Positions 24,758 through 36,011 of a DNA stretch of 64,000 bases are shown here, piece after piece; the first letter of the stretch is position 1; the number at the start of each line of letters is the position of its first letter. This DNA is from Phyto melanocephala (Eukaryota > Arthropoda > Insecta > Diptera > Rhinophoridae), in NCBI GenBank assembly GCA_941918925.1, contig OW799233.1:157212845-157276844 (forward strand), written 5' to 3'. The notes beneath the pieces are model-generated. The model saw only the letters and a list, made by a program, of their open reading frames with translations, had not been told where the DNA came from and did not search any database. The translations under genes were made by a program, and so were the position numbers.

Positions 24758-24910
24758 CCTGTTCAACGATGTCGAAAGAAAACCCAAGCGGAATTTCATT
24801 CGTACAAATATATTGAAAACAACAACAAAAACTAAAAATTTGTTTTTGCTTTCAACGTATTTGTACGAATGAAATTTTGCTTAGGTTTTCTTTCGACATC
24901 GTTGAACAGG
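24758..24910. repeat. 153-bp hairpin MITE, CCTGTTCAACGATGTCG ends (copy 1)
   Basis: The arms CCTGTTCAACGATGTCGAAA are repeated inverted at the right end (TTTCGACATCGTTGAACAGG). Pairing continues through the CATTCGTACAAATA block. A second copy lies at 47316-47461. Confidence 0.85.
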
Positions 24911-25000
24911 TAGTTAATTCGATTTAAGTTTTCTATGAATTTAAAATTTATTTTTAAATATTTTTTTCAACTGATTTTCTCAATACAAAATCAACAAACT

Positions 25001-25128
25001 GGGGCCAAATTACGGCATTCGATCACGATCGAAATTTTACTCGAATGATTGAGTTCGCTGTGCTTTAGGTATAGAGATTCTAATAAGAATTTTCAAATTT
25101 CGATCACGTTCGAATGCCGTAATTTGCA
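25001..25128. repeat. MITE, GGGGCC-AATTACGGCATTCGA ends (copy 1)
   Basis: The left end is GGGGCCAAATTACGGCATTC and the right end, inverted, has AAATTACGGCATTCGAACGT. The outermost right bases are eroded. The interior is nearly identical to 28281-28412, including GAGTTCGCTGTGCTTTAGGT. Confidence 0.85.
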
Positions 25129-26520
25129 TCTTGAATTTGTAATGTTTAAATTTACATTTTTTTCTGGCGTATGTGGAAGACAGTACAGTGTAATATTTAA
25201 CTCAATACCTTATTATGAACCGAAAAAGATTGAAAATAACAGTCATTGTAAAGACTAGCCTCTCTTCTAAATATAGTAAAACCACCGTCTTAAATAATAT
25301 TTTTTAGTATATATTTCTTTAAAATATATTTTCATTTAAAGCTTCATAAAAATACAGAACAACCAAAACTGGATTTACAACCAAAATGAAAAGAATACAC
25401 TCCAACCTAAAAGGATATGCAAACTAAGTAATTGATGATTCAAAAAATATTAAATATTACAAAAAAAAAAAAAAAATAAATAAATAAATAAAAAATCGAT
25501 AATAAAACAAGAATAAAAAAAAACTAATATATTAAAGAAATATTCGGAGGTTTTTGGTTTGTTTTAAAAAAACAATTCAAAATTACCTCCTAATAAAAGC
25601 TCTGCTTAAATTATAAACTTAAAATAATTATTTATAAAGAACAAAACAGTTGAAAAAATATTTGGCATTAAATAAAACAAAATTTCTAAGATGCACACTT
25701 TTTGAATTAAAAATTAATATACATACATATATTACCAAAAAAAAAATTAATAATAAATTCTTAAACTCTTTAGAAAATAAAAAAGAAAAACAAAAAATTA
25801 AAACGCTTGCTTAAAAAAAAATAAATAAAACTTTATTAAAAGAACATTTTTCATTTATTCTTAGACATATAAAACGGACTAATTCGAATAATAATAAAAA
25901 ACAAACAATACCCTACCTATCCAACTCCGTGTTATTTAAAAAATTTTAATAGTTGTTCGTATGAATATACATACTTGTGGCAAAATAAAAAATAATTTTT
26001 CAATTTTGCATGTAGGTCTTAGAAAAAAAAACTAAAGATAGCTTTTGTATTTTTTTTTTCGATTTGAATTTATACAACTTTTTTTTAATCCTTAACACAT
26101 ACATACATTCATAAAAACAAAAAACATACACCTACACATTTATTACTATATATTATTACAAATACAATTATTATTATTAATATTAAACACACATATTAAA
26201 AGGTATAGTGAAAGTTTAACATAAAACTTCATTATTATTATTATTATAATTATTATTACAAATATAATATTAATTATATAAACAAAACATACATACATAA
26301 CTTTACTTATAAATATCGAAACAACAAAAATTACGATGATAAAAACAAGAAATAAGAAATATTTAAAAATATATATACTTTATTGAAATATTAAACAGAA
26401 AACAAATTGATCTTTTTTTTATTAAAGTTTACCGAAAATTACTAGGTAAATAATATAGCAGTACTTGAACAGGACTGACGGGTAAAAAAGTGTACTGTTT
26501 GTTAAACAAATAAATATATA
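25129..26520. other. A/T-rich intergenic stretch, nothing recognised
   Basis: Long A and T runs and short ATT/ATA repeats (about 26231-26280) dominate. I see no coding frame or paired repeat. Confidence 0.6.
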
Positions 26521-26729
26521 AACCATTTTGAAGTAGACTCCTCTCATATTGTACTATGTGGTATATTTCATATTAATATGACGAGAAACTTTGAATACCT
26601 TTTGTTGAAATATTTAACAAACATATATATTGGATCAGCGTTGACGTTTTGTTGTTTTTTTTTTTATAGATTTAATAATTATTACAAAAACTATAATTAT
26701 AACAAGTCAGATAATACCCTTCACCAATA
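26521..26729 (+). repeat. Decayed MITE end, direct repeat unit 1
   Basis: It shares about 200 bases with 27453-27656, from TTTGAAG-AGACT to AACAAGTCAGATAATACCCT. Its first part (GAAGTAGACTC...CATATTAATATGAC...CTTTGAA-ACCTTTTGTT) matches the end of the 4631-5015 MITE family, but the GGGCC tip is eroded. Confidence 0.72.
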
Positions 26730-27452
26730 CGACAACCGCAAAAGGTTTATCAGTAAGTATGCAGAGAAATTTTTGTACTGGCTTAGAAGTGTACACAGGT
26801 ACCTTTGGATATGTTATAAAGAGACGTAAGGTTATTATTTAATAGGGTGGTTAGGTTCCTGTACTCTGTCAGATTTGGTCAGCATATATCATCGTTTTTT
26901 TGAAGTTTTTAGGATTTTCTTTTATGGATTTTATAAACTTTTTTTTTTATAAGTTATATAAGTTGCAGATACCTAAATATTTAGTTTAGTTTTTTAGGTT
27001 TGTAGATCTAATAGAAAAAGACAGTTGATCATACCAAGATTGACCTCAATTTTGGAACGATCTTTTTGTGTGAGAGTGGCACGAACTTATAAAAGGTTAT
27101 CGGACACTTCAAGGACGTTTGATGTTAATATTGATTCCTTTAGGAAAAAACTTTTTCGCTAGTTGTCTGAAAATAGTACTTAATTGAATGACCATTCTCT
27201 ATCCATTTACATATTTCAATCTTGGTCTTAAGTTTGGTTAGTTTGGCTTATATTTTCTGTGCAATTTTCTTGTCATTATATTTTAAATTCCTTTGTATTT
27301 ATATTTAAATTATTACATTATATTTTTATAGTTTAAGTAAAAAGCATTGTAAGTTTTTTTTAGTAGAAGTTTGTAGCCGATTATGACCTAGAGGCTTGGT
27401 TGCCAAAATTTAAATAAATTAACAATATAAATAATAATATAATAAATATATA

Positions 27453-27656
27453 AACCAATTTGAAGCAGACTTTCATATTATACTATGCAGTATATTTCAT
27501 ATTAATATGACGAAAAACTTTGAATACCTTTTGTTGAAAATTTTAACAAACATATATATTGGATCAGCGTTGACGTTTTGTTGTTTTTTTTTATATATTT
27601 AATAATTATTACGAAAACTATAATAATAACAAGTCAGATAATACCCTTCACCATCA
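27453..27656 (+). repeat. Decayed MITE end, direct repeat unit 2
   Basis: This is the second copy of the 26521-26729 unit, sharing TTGGATCAGCGTTGACGTTT and the downstream ATAATACCCTTCACCA tail. It stops immediately before the Tc1 element's left terminus. Confidence 0.72.
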
Positions 27657-28280
27657 TGTACATACAGCTATGGACATATAAATGGCACAAAGTCAAATTA
27701 AGCATACATTTAGGTCTTTTCCAACTAAAAACTCTTAAAAGTGTAAGTTTAATGTCTTCTGATCGTTGTTGTAAAAGTACTTTTCTCAAAAACGCTCAAA
27801 TGTTCCATTAAATTTTGCTATTAATTTAACGTTATTTTGTTTTGCATAAATAATGCTGATTTAAAGTGGACATATAAATGGCACAATTTATTTAGTATAG
27901 ACAGTTCTCGCGCCGCTTTTGTTTAAATCAGTTAATACTTTGCATAATTAAAAAGTAAGTATTAACAGCGAAAAATTATTAAAAATGGGATCAGGCAAAC
28001 ATACCATAACTGAGGAAATGCGGGTCATATGGGAAATGCATGAAGATGAAAAGAAACTGGCAGAAATTTATGATACAATAAAAACTTTTCGCAAAAAAGT
28101 GTGTAATGCAATAAAATTATGTGTTGAGAATCCCAATGTATCGATTAAGGGTAAAAGTCGGAAGCCAAGGCCTCGTAAAACAGATGTGCGTACGGAAAGA
28201 GCTATTGTCGGAATGGTGAAAACTGATCTATTTAAGTCTTCACGGCACATAGCATCCGAAGTTAATGAATCTTTTGACCA

Positions 28281-28412
28281 GGGGCCGAATTACGGCATTC
28301 GATCACGATCGAAATTTTACTCGATCGATCGAGTTCGCTGTGCTTTAGGTATAGAGATTCTAATAAGAATTTTACAATTTCGATCACGTTCGAATGCCGT
28401 AATTAGGCCCCT
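28281..28412. repeat. 132-bp MITE in Tc1 transposase (copy 2)
   Basis: The ends are CAGGGGCCGAATTACGGCAT and, inverted, CAGGGGCCTAATTACGGCAT, with about 35 bp of near-perfect terminal repeat. The flanks, TTTTGAC and GAAATTTC, give no convincing target duplication. The insert keeps the surrounding frame open, so the transposase N-terminus reads through it. The interior is shared with 25001-25128. Confidence 0.88.
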
Positions 28413-28819
28413 GGAAATTTCTAGCAGACTTGTCAGAAGAAGATTAAATGAAGCAAATTTGTTTGGGCACATTTCTAGAAAAAACGATTAGTCTTTGCCA
28501 GAAACCATAAAGAAAAACCCATTAACGTTTGGAAAAACGTGTTTGGAGTGACGAAACAAAAATTAATAGAATAGTACCAGATGGCAGAACCTATGTTCAT
28601 CGTCCGAAAGGACAAGATTACAATCATCGGTTCACTCAGAGAACGGTTCAACACGGAGGTGGCAGTATTATGGTATGGGGTGCATTTTCTTGGCATGGCA
28701 TAGATTCCCTTGTAAAAATCAATGAAAAAATTGACAAGTTTCAGTGCATAGACATTTTAAAAAACGATATGCCTTTGATTCCGATCAAGTGGAAATTATG
28801 CAAGACAATGACCCCAAAC

Positions 28820-29808
28820 GATGGGGTGCAATAACGCCTTACGAAATAAGGCCTTTAAGGCTTTATTTCTCAATGAAAAGTGAAATAAGGCCTTTATTTC
28901 CAAAAAGGTTTTATTGCACTTTGAAAGTGAAATAAAGCCGTAAAGGTCTTATTTCACTTAAATTTCTTTTCAAATGAAGCAATAAAATTTCTTATTCTTC
29001 TTATATTTTATTGAACAATTATAAAAAAATTTCATATTGACAAAAATTAATAGAACATTATTAATTAATCCCACTTATGGAAACGAAATCACACCAAAAT
29101 GAAAAAAAATCACTTAATTCATTACACATTTTTGCATAAAAGCATACACAAATATTAATTTAACTGCAACAATATTGAAAATCTTTGCTTTATAAAGTTT
29201 TTTGCGTGGCGGCCTGCGGCCGCTCTTAGGAGTTTTCTCCTCCATGGGACGCGGCAGGTGGCTTCGCTGAATAAAGTTTCCCTGCGCGCGTCACACTACG
29301 GAAGATAATGAGACGCGCGCAGGAAAACTGTATTCAGCGAAGCCACCTGCCGCGTCCTATGGAGGAGAAAACCCCTAAGATCGGCCGCAGGCCGCCACGC
29401 AGAAAAACTGTATTAAGTGAGATTTAGGTGGCTTTTTCCTACGTAGTGCATAAAGTCCATGGACATTATGTCACTATTTGTGTGTCACAATGTTCATGGA
29501 CATTATGACATGCCACCGAAAATATATACTTACATGTTCATTATGAGCAATATGTATTATTAGCAGTTGTTTAAAGATATTGGATTGTTATCAACAACAA
29601 CAAAAAACAATAAATTGAACAGCGTAACAAAAGAATCAAAAAATATAAAATAAAGGCTTTATTGCACCATTGGCTAAATTTCAATAAAGGCCTTATGTCA
29701 CTTTCAAAGTGCAATAAAGCCTTTTCCGCAATAAAGACCTTATTTATCAATTGGAAGTGAAATAAAGCCTTAAAGGCCTTATTTCGTAAGGCGTTATTGC
29801 ACCCCACC
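28820..29808. mobile_element. 989-bp Mutator-like non-autonomous element with 10-bp target duplication
   Basis: GACCCCAAAC occurs immediately outside both ends (28810-28819 and 29809-29818). The termini are GATGGGGTGCAATAACGCCT and, inverted, GGTGGGGTGCAATAACGCCT. Identity is perfect for 48 bp (28822-28869), then looser pairing runs to about 130 bp with repeated AAATAAGGCCTTTA units. Long terminal repeats and a 9-11 bp duplication fit Mutator-like elements; fold-back elements are the alternative. There is no transposase inside. A GC-rich hairpin occupies 29204-29400. Confidence 0.85.
29204..29400. repeat. GC-rich 197-bp near-perfect hairpin inside the Mutator-like element
   Basis: The arms of about 90 bp begin GCGTGGCGGCCTGCGGCCG and pair with the reverse complement ending at 29400. 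I count about six mismatches, including TCTTAGGAG/TCTTAGGGG and CCATGGG/CCATAGG. The loop is about 15 bp. GC content is far above the surrounding sequence. There is no frame of note. It may be a separate MITE or a captured hairpin. Confidence 0.88.
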
Positions 29809-30185
29809 GACCCCAAACTAGTAAAAGGTTGGTTCTGTGAAGAGAAGATCGACGTTTTTAATTGACCAGCCCAGAGCCCTGACTTAAATCCAATAGAGAA
29901 CCTTTGGAACGAGGTCAATGTTGAAATGGCAAAAAAAAAATATAAAAATATGGATGATCTGTGGTCCACCGCACAGAAGGCTTAGTATGACATGCCCAAA
30001 ACGAAATACCAAAAACTCGTTGAAAATATGGGTCGCAGGTGAGTGGCTTTCATTAGAAATAAAGGCTACAGCACTAAATATAAATGGTAAAATGTTTTTA
30101 CATACCAAAACACCAACAAATTCTACACTAAAATATTTTTTTTCTCTTATTTATAGATTGTGCCATTTATGTGTCCAGCTCATTC

Positions 30186-31014
30186 CAGTAGTAGAAGTTA
30201 CATTTTAATTAATTTCGTTTGTAAATTTTTGGATTATATATATTTTGCAAAAAAAATTTTGCCTACAACTTTACCCATTAGAGCCCGCTTTATCCAAAAC
30301 TTTTCACGAATATCTCTAGAGGCATATTATATTTATATATTTTATTGCTGAAAAATTTTAATTTTGGTGGTAAAAATATAGGGAAAAACAGAGGCAGTCG
30401 TGTTTATTTGCTCACATCTCAGAAAGTTTTGGGGCGATTATGCAGAATTTCAATAGCGATTCATTCCCGAAAATTTAAAATAAATACAAACAATGGGTCT
30501 TATTATTCATTCCATTCCGCGATTGCGAAAAGCGTTTTTGATGCGGAAGCAAAATTGTAAAATTATTCCGTTGCAGCTGTATTGTTCCAGCTTTGCGTTT
30601 TCTTTTTTTTCTCTGCTGGGTTATGTGTTTACGTGACGTATAATGTAATCTTAAATTCTTAACAAATTATAACGAAAATAAGTCCATATGTAATCTGTAG
30701 GAATTCTAATTGCTATAATAATAAAAATAATATAAAAACTCAATTTGTTTATAAACCTGCACGAAAAAAAAATAGTTTGTTCAGAACTGAGTTATATTTT
30801 GTTTATGTTTTCCAGTTTCAGATTGCGAATGTTTTGTAATATATAGTTTTCATTTAGTACGAGAGGTCCACCCCTTTTCGTTTTAAAAATCAATTCTCAA
30901 CTAGATGAATTTTTAAAAACGTTACTTTCAAAATTTAAAGCTTTATTAATATTTCTTTCATATTATATATATTCTATCATTTACTCGACAATTTTTTTTT
31001 TTTAAATATTTTGT
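30186..31014. other. Intergenic DNA with a family-A fragment
   Basis: Bases about 30370-30480 read ACAGAGGCAGTCGTGTTTAT, then CTCACATCTCAGAAAGTTTT, a diverged piece of the family-A repeat. The rest is A/T-rich and lies between the Tc1 element and the convergent synthetase gene's stop codon. Confidence 0.55.
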
Positions 31015-31166
31015 TTACACAAATGGTTCCATATTGAATTCTACCACGGAACAGGGAGTATTTAACTCAAAAGCCTGTAAAACCGAAGGATGTAAAACAC
31101 CAATTTTGCCAATGGCAACACTATTAAGCATGATGTGAGCACAACGGCCAGGGAAATAAGAGGGAT
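31015..31166 (-). CDS. beta-PheRS: beta-PheRS exon 4, C-terminus
   Basis: It follows TTTTCTACAG in phase. It encodes [40 protein letters not shown] and [10 protein letters not shown] with a TAA at 31017-31015. The PSYFPGR and IGVLHP motifs are diagnostic of the subunit's C-terminal part. Confidence 0.95.
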
Positions 31167-33011
31167 CTGTAGAAAAAAAAAGATGAAAAACGATATACGA
31201 AAATAATTAAAAAAAAAAGTTAAAACATGTTAACCTATTGAGCTTACCCTCAGTAGCTAGCAAATAGTAACCGTTAGTGATATTACTATTGGCTGGTTTC
31301 CAAGGAACTTTTAAAAGTTGCATAACACGATCCAATAAACCATGAACTATTTCGAAGCCGGCGTTTTTGTTGCAATTTACAGCACATATTCTTCTTTCAT
31401 TACGTGCTCCCACTTCAGTACTATCGTCGGCTACTACAACGTCACTAATCTCGAAAAGTTTTAAAGGTAAAGGCATTTTGCGATTGGCCACTAATGTCTT
31501 TAGCAGACCCGGCAATAGTGTAGTTCTTACCACTTGGAATTCTAAAGTTTTTGGATTGTCAATTAGAACTGCAGGTATTTCATCAATAGATTTATTTAGT
31601 TTTTTTGCCACATCGTCGCGAGAACATAAAGTAAAGGTAAGAGCTTCAGTGAAACCAGCCTGAGCCACTTGTTCTCTCAACTGTTCCGTAAGCTTATTTA
31701 AAGGATATTGTTTAGCAATGTGCATGAAAGAAGGCAAAGACTTTTTAATGTTATTGTAGCCAAAGGAAATGGCCACATCTTCATAAATATCACAAGCATG
31801 TATAACATCATGTCTAGTGGGTGGTATAGAAACCTCGATAGAATCATTATCATTATTGCAATGCGATTCCAAAAACATGCTAGTCAACATTTTAGCTAGA
31901 TTTTTGGGACTCTCTGAAATGCCAATGGCTGTGTTAGCCTTTTTAGCCGATATAATTTCTTGGCGTACAGCCAACTCTGGATAAGTAACAGTAGTGCCAT
32001 CCGGCAGTATAACATCGCACGGTTCTACAGTAAATTTTTCCGAACAATGTGATGAAAACATGCAAACCATAGTGTCTAAAACAACTTTGGCTTTAGTTAA
32101 ATCAGTTGCAGTACATTCAATAAAAACATTTTTTGTTTTCAAAGAAATTTTAGAATGGTCACCATTGATAATGGGTGGTAAAGATAGTACTGTATTGTTG
32201 GCATCATAAATTACCGGGTACACATGGGAGTTACGTATTATGGGTAAATATTGTTTGAGTTGAGCATGACTATTATAGTATTCCATTAATTCATGGCCAT
32301 TCATTGATTTCGTTTGATTTAACGGTACGAAATTTATATTTTGTGGAGCTCTAGCTTCATAAGAGAATGGTCCTTGTATAGTATCCAAATCATGAGTACC
32401 TATAGCCACTAGGGTACGTTTGCGACAGATATTTTGGTGTAATTTATCTTGCAAATCAATGAAGGAATCATACGCGGCCTGATCAAAAGTAATATTACGC
32501 AAAACTGCCGCCACTGCAAATGGACGTATTAAGGCCGTTTCAGGAAGAATTTTTAATACCTGACGTTTGCCATCAGCTGGTTCTAACAGCTTAAATTTTG
32601 GGGGTGTGATTCTAGATAACAAAATATTTTTGACTTTCTTTAAGAAATAGCTTATATACTTACTTTCCTTGGAATACCATTAAACCGGTGACCAAACCCT
32701 CTATACACAACAAGTCATAACGATTGGCTGGTATATCGATTCTGTAAATAATTTCTTCAGATGCATCCGACACACCCACCGCTCCATCTCCCTGCTCTTT
32801 GGTGAGCATTTGCTTCTCAGTAGTCACTTCATCTAGTTCTAGGCCAAAAGCAAAACACAACTGTTGAAACTCATCATCAGCTAAAAAAAAGTTCAGACCG
32901 ATCCAAAAAAGCAATGTTTGAAATCTAATTTTCTTAAAAAAGGAAATTCTTACTGTATTTTTTCCCCAAAGACTGAAATAATAAGTCTCGTTTAACACCA
33001 ATTGTAGGCAT
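31015..33011 (-). CDS. beta-PheRS: Phenylalanyl-tRNA synthetase beta subunit (cytosolic), complete gene
   Basis: Four minus-strand exons (33011-32954, 32880-32664, 32611-31248, 31166-31015) join in phase to 596 residues from [19 protein letters not shown] to NMEPFV and TAA, close to the usual eukaryotic length of about 590. The family forms an alpha2-beta2 enzyme in the cytosol that charges tRNA-Phe. The beta chain carries the B3/B4 editing domain (roughly residues 115-275 here) and a B5 domain. The [18 protein letters not shown] motif near residue 360 and the [14 protein letters not shown] and LLPGLLKTL blocks identify the archaeal/eukaryotic-type beta subunit. It is convergent with mask. 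Confidence 0.96.
31248..32611 (-). CDS. beta-PheRS: beta-PheRS exon 3, editing and B5 domains
   Basis: The acceptor is TTATCTAG and the donor G|GTAAGC. It encodes about 454 codons, from [19 protein letters not shown] through the B3/B4 region ([20 protein letters not shown] and [20 protein letters not shown]), the B5 region and most of the synthetase core-like domain to [10 protein letters not shown]. Confidence 0.95.
32664..32880 (-). CDS. beta-PheRS: beta-PheRS exon 2
   Basis: The acceptor TTTTTTTTAG joins in phase. It encodes [20 protein letters not shown] and [19 protein letters not shown], the conserved N-terminal half of the subunit, and ends at a GTAAGT donor in phase 2. Confidence 0.92.
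32954..33011 (-). CDS. beta-PheRS: beta-PheRS exon 1, with start codon
   Basis: The ATG is at 33011-33009. The frame reads [19 protein letters not shown] plus one base, then a GTAAGA donor. This N-terminus is typical of cytosolic PheRS beta. No TATA box or other promoter motif could be picked with confidence upstream. Confidence 0.9.
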
Positions 33012-34371
33012 CTTGACTTTAACTAATAATTTCCACAGCAACCTTTTCCCAGGGAAGAAACTGGCCAAGAAGAATCGTACACGCGTTACTTTTTTTTACA
33101 AGACGTTTGACGTTTATATTTTCTTCTTGCCGGCTGCCACGCATTCCGCATTGATAACACCAGTATTATTAGTAGTGCAGCCAAATTTGTTAATATTCAG
33201 ACTAAAGCTGCTTTCAGATGGTATGTACTTTACATATGACATCTTATACTATGACTTTCAATGACTTACCACAATTCTCTTTTTAAATTGCTACCAAAAA
33301 CCTTTTTAATTTTTACAATTTTTTATTAAATATATTAATTTTTTAGTAGATTTTTCGCTTTATATTTCTTTCAAAAAGCAGTTGACACTTAAAACAAGAA
33401 TAATACATAATACGATTATCATAAATAAATATTTGGAGATATATAGGAAGAAGTCACCAAAAACAGAAAATTAATTTTTTTTTTCCTCTTTCCTCTCTAC
33501 ATACTTTGCTAAATGTGATACTTTAGCAGTGTTATGACATAATTGCACCGTAAAACAGCAGCCAGTTGCGTATGTCTTTCTGTCAAAATTGTATTTTTTC
33601 AAGTAGTTTATAATTTTTGCTTTCACACGTACACACATACATACGTAATATATCCTTTGGTTTAAAATTAGTAATTTTGTGCGTGAATTTATTTTATCAA
33701 TTTTCAATAATTTCTTTATGAATATTTTGTTATAAATAATTTTTATATGTAAAGCGTGTAAAATGGATTCATCAAATTTTTTTACAGTATTGTCTAAAAT
33801 AACAATTTTATGTTTTTTAGTCTACAAGCAAATTTAAAATTACTCAATGCTACCTTTTTTAGTTTATTTCGTTTTCCATTATTCTTATTTATATTGTTGT
33901 ACCGCTATTAATGGTTCTATGTTCTAAAAACAGTTGCTGTCAGATTAAGATAGAACATGCTCTAATTAAAAATTTGTCATAGATATGACTTTTACAATTG
34001 TATTTTACACAAGCAATGTTTCATCGGGTTAACACGACATGCATTCTGAAGTTTGCAGTAATAAAATTGACAGGTGGAATGTAAAATACATGACGTCTAA
34101 AAGCACCTTTATCATCAATTTTTGAAATTTAAAATTTATTTAAAATAATAAATAACGTGCAGAATTAAAAATGTAAAGATTATAAAAGTGTGCAGAAATT
34201 GTTCAAATAAAGCTATTAAAAATAAAAAAAGTGAATAATTAATAAGTGTATATATATGTATGTGCAATTTAAAAATGCGGAATTTTTAATATGTTTAAAT
34301 AATATACATATCTTTGTTATGGATTCTACACCAAAAGAACTGTATGTATATATTTTGAGGCCAAGAACGAA
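33012..34371. other. Upstream of beta-PheRS, no recognised element
   Basis: This is presumably the synthetase promoter and 5' flank. It is A/T-rich with short GC-richer patches near 33020-33180. No second gene, paired repeat or transposase fragment was recognised. Confidence 0.5.
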
Positions 34372-34660
34372 TCATGCCAATTTGGATATCATGTTGTGAG
34401 TAAAGTCACAGAATACACCAAACGGTTCACGAATATCGACATCCTTAAGCCATTCAGATAGATAAGTTCTATCAAATAGAAACTCAAAATAAAATGTAAA
34501 AATGTAAGTACATATGTATGTAACAATGGCAGCGGCCAATACGGACTTAAATGAATATTCGACTTCTTGCTGGACACCAAACTTCAAGTCGAACTTGTAT
34601 TTCAGAAACGGTGGGGAATGTCCATATTATGCCAAAAATGTTCATTGAACTTTAAACCTT
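34372..34660 (-). pseudogene. Possible decayed coding fragment, unidentified
   Basis: The minus strand reads FNEHFWHNMDIPHRF, then with a one-base shift KYKFDLKFGVQQEVEYSFKS and VLAAAIVTY. After an A/T-rich gap, FLFDRTYLSEWLKDVDIREP, FGVFCDFTHNMISKLA and a stop follow. Composition is more protein-like than the surroundings, but no family is recognised. It could be a broken host gene copy or a transposon remnant. Confidence 0.3.
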
Positions 34661-35778
34661 TGCTTTTTAGCAGCCGATAACGACTTTAAGTTGTTAATTG
34701 AAAGTTTTTAGAAAAAAATTTCAATTCACAACGAATTATTATAATTTTAAAAAATTTAAAAATTCGAATTTTAATTCGCCTTAATATTGAAAATTATGTA
34801 CAAAAAACACTAACAAAATGCCTGATGTTTTTTTATTGTGTTTGTTGTAGTTACACAGTTACCTAATGGGTAGGTAGGTGGTATGAATAGTACGAAAGGA
34901 TTCACTCTAAATAAATCTCCAAATGCAAAATAATTTGTCATAAATTATGTACTTAAAAATAAATGCAAAATCATACAAATAATATTAAACAATTCACATA
35001 AACAAATATAATTTACTCATGAAACATCGGGGGTTTCCACCTAATATGCATTAGTTCTGATCACTTATATTTTTTTGCTGGGTACCTACTTAAAACGAAG
35101 TTTTATAATTTAACCCTAGATAAGTAGATGATGTTTTTTTACGGAATAGATAACGATTCTTTTAAACGATGTATGTTTGTTTTTATTATTTTAAGAACTT
35201 AAAATGAAATAAAATTTATAACTTTTTTGTCGAGATCATTTATTTAATTTATATTTTAACCTATAATAGCATATTCAAGGAGTATATCAAACAACAATAA
35301 AAATAATCGTAAATTTAAATGGTCTTTAAAAATTCTTATTGCTCTTATTTGACACACAATTTCTTTCCTGAAGATGCTACACAAAGGAGTAGCGAAATAT
35401 TGAACAATAAATAAATCAACATATATTTATAAAGACCTCGAGCTTGAAGAATCAATTAAAAAATTGGTCTTTAAAAATTATATAGAAATCTAAAACTTTT
35501 TTATATTCTTCAACAGTGGTGCCAAGGGTATATTTAGTGTTACTACTTCGTGAGTAATTTCTGTATATTTAAAATTTGAAAAAATAACGATATATTTACA
35601 TTTAATATACATATAAAATAAAGTTTTAAAATTTTGGCCCCAACTTTTTTTTTTTAGTTACGCTTCTGTTTTTTCCTTATATTTCATAAACTATTATTAC
35701 TATTTGTAGGGCTATTCGTTAAAAATGTTTAACAAATCGATCGTTTATCGGGGAAGTTATTGCAAGCATAATTAAAAA

Positions 35779-36011
35779 ACAAGTAACAGTGCTATATTTG
35801 GGCGTGCCGAATCTTATATACCCTTCACAACGTGTAGTCATGCAAAAACAATTGTTTGTATCACCATTCATCTCATATAAAATACGTACATACATGTAAA
35901 AAAATAAAAAAATTACAAAAAAAAAAATATATATAAAATAAAAAAAAATAAAAAAAATAATTTAAAAAAAATAAAAAAAAAAAATTTAAAAAAATTTTTT
36001 AAAAAAATATA
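35779..36011 (+). repeat. Family-A end plus poly-A tract
   Basis: It reads ACAAGTAACAGTGCTATATT, then TGGGCGTGCCGAATC and TTATATACCCTTCACAACGT, and runs into about 95 bp of A-rich sequence. It is directly followed by a second family-A copy starting at 36012. Confidence 0.75.

Larger units (their letters stand above)
27985..30042 (+). pseudogene. Tc1-like transposase, disrupted
   Basis: From MGSGKHTITEEMRVIWEMHE the N-terminal helix-turn-helix pair runs to HIASEVNESFDQ, where the MITE intervenes. It resumes ISSRLVRRRLNEANLFG. After a frame change comes KRVWSDETKINRIVPDGRTY with the first catalytic Asp, then GGGSIMVWGAFSWHGIDSL. QDNDPK carries the second Asp, at which point the 989-bp element is inserted. 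Downstream reads LVKGWFCEEKIDVFN, a stop, then [17 protein letters not shown] with the third acidic residue (Glu of IENLW). Catalytic DDE residues are thus all visible, but stops, shifts and insertions make it inactive. Confidence 0.85.
27661..30185 (+). mobile_element. Tc1-like element interrupted by two younger insertions
   Basis: The left terminus carries CAGCTATGGACATATAAATG, and a second internal copy (GGACATATAAATGGCACAA) lies at about 27869. The right end has, inverted, GAGCTGGACACATAAATGGC. The spacing of the left repeats, about 200 bp, resembles the IR/DR layout of some Tc1 elements. Between them lies a transposase frame (27985 on), broken by a MITE (28281-28412) and a 989-bp element (28820-29808). 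Without these the element would be about 1.4 kb. Confidence 0.85.

Noticed and set aside
30160..30351. 63-codon plus-strand frame after the Tc1 element
   Set aside because: It starts in the Tc1 terminal repeat and continues in A/T-rich DNA; no family resemblance.
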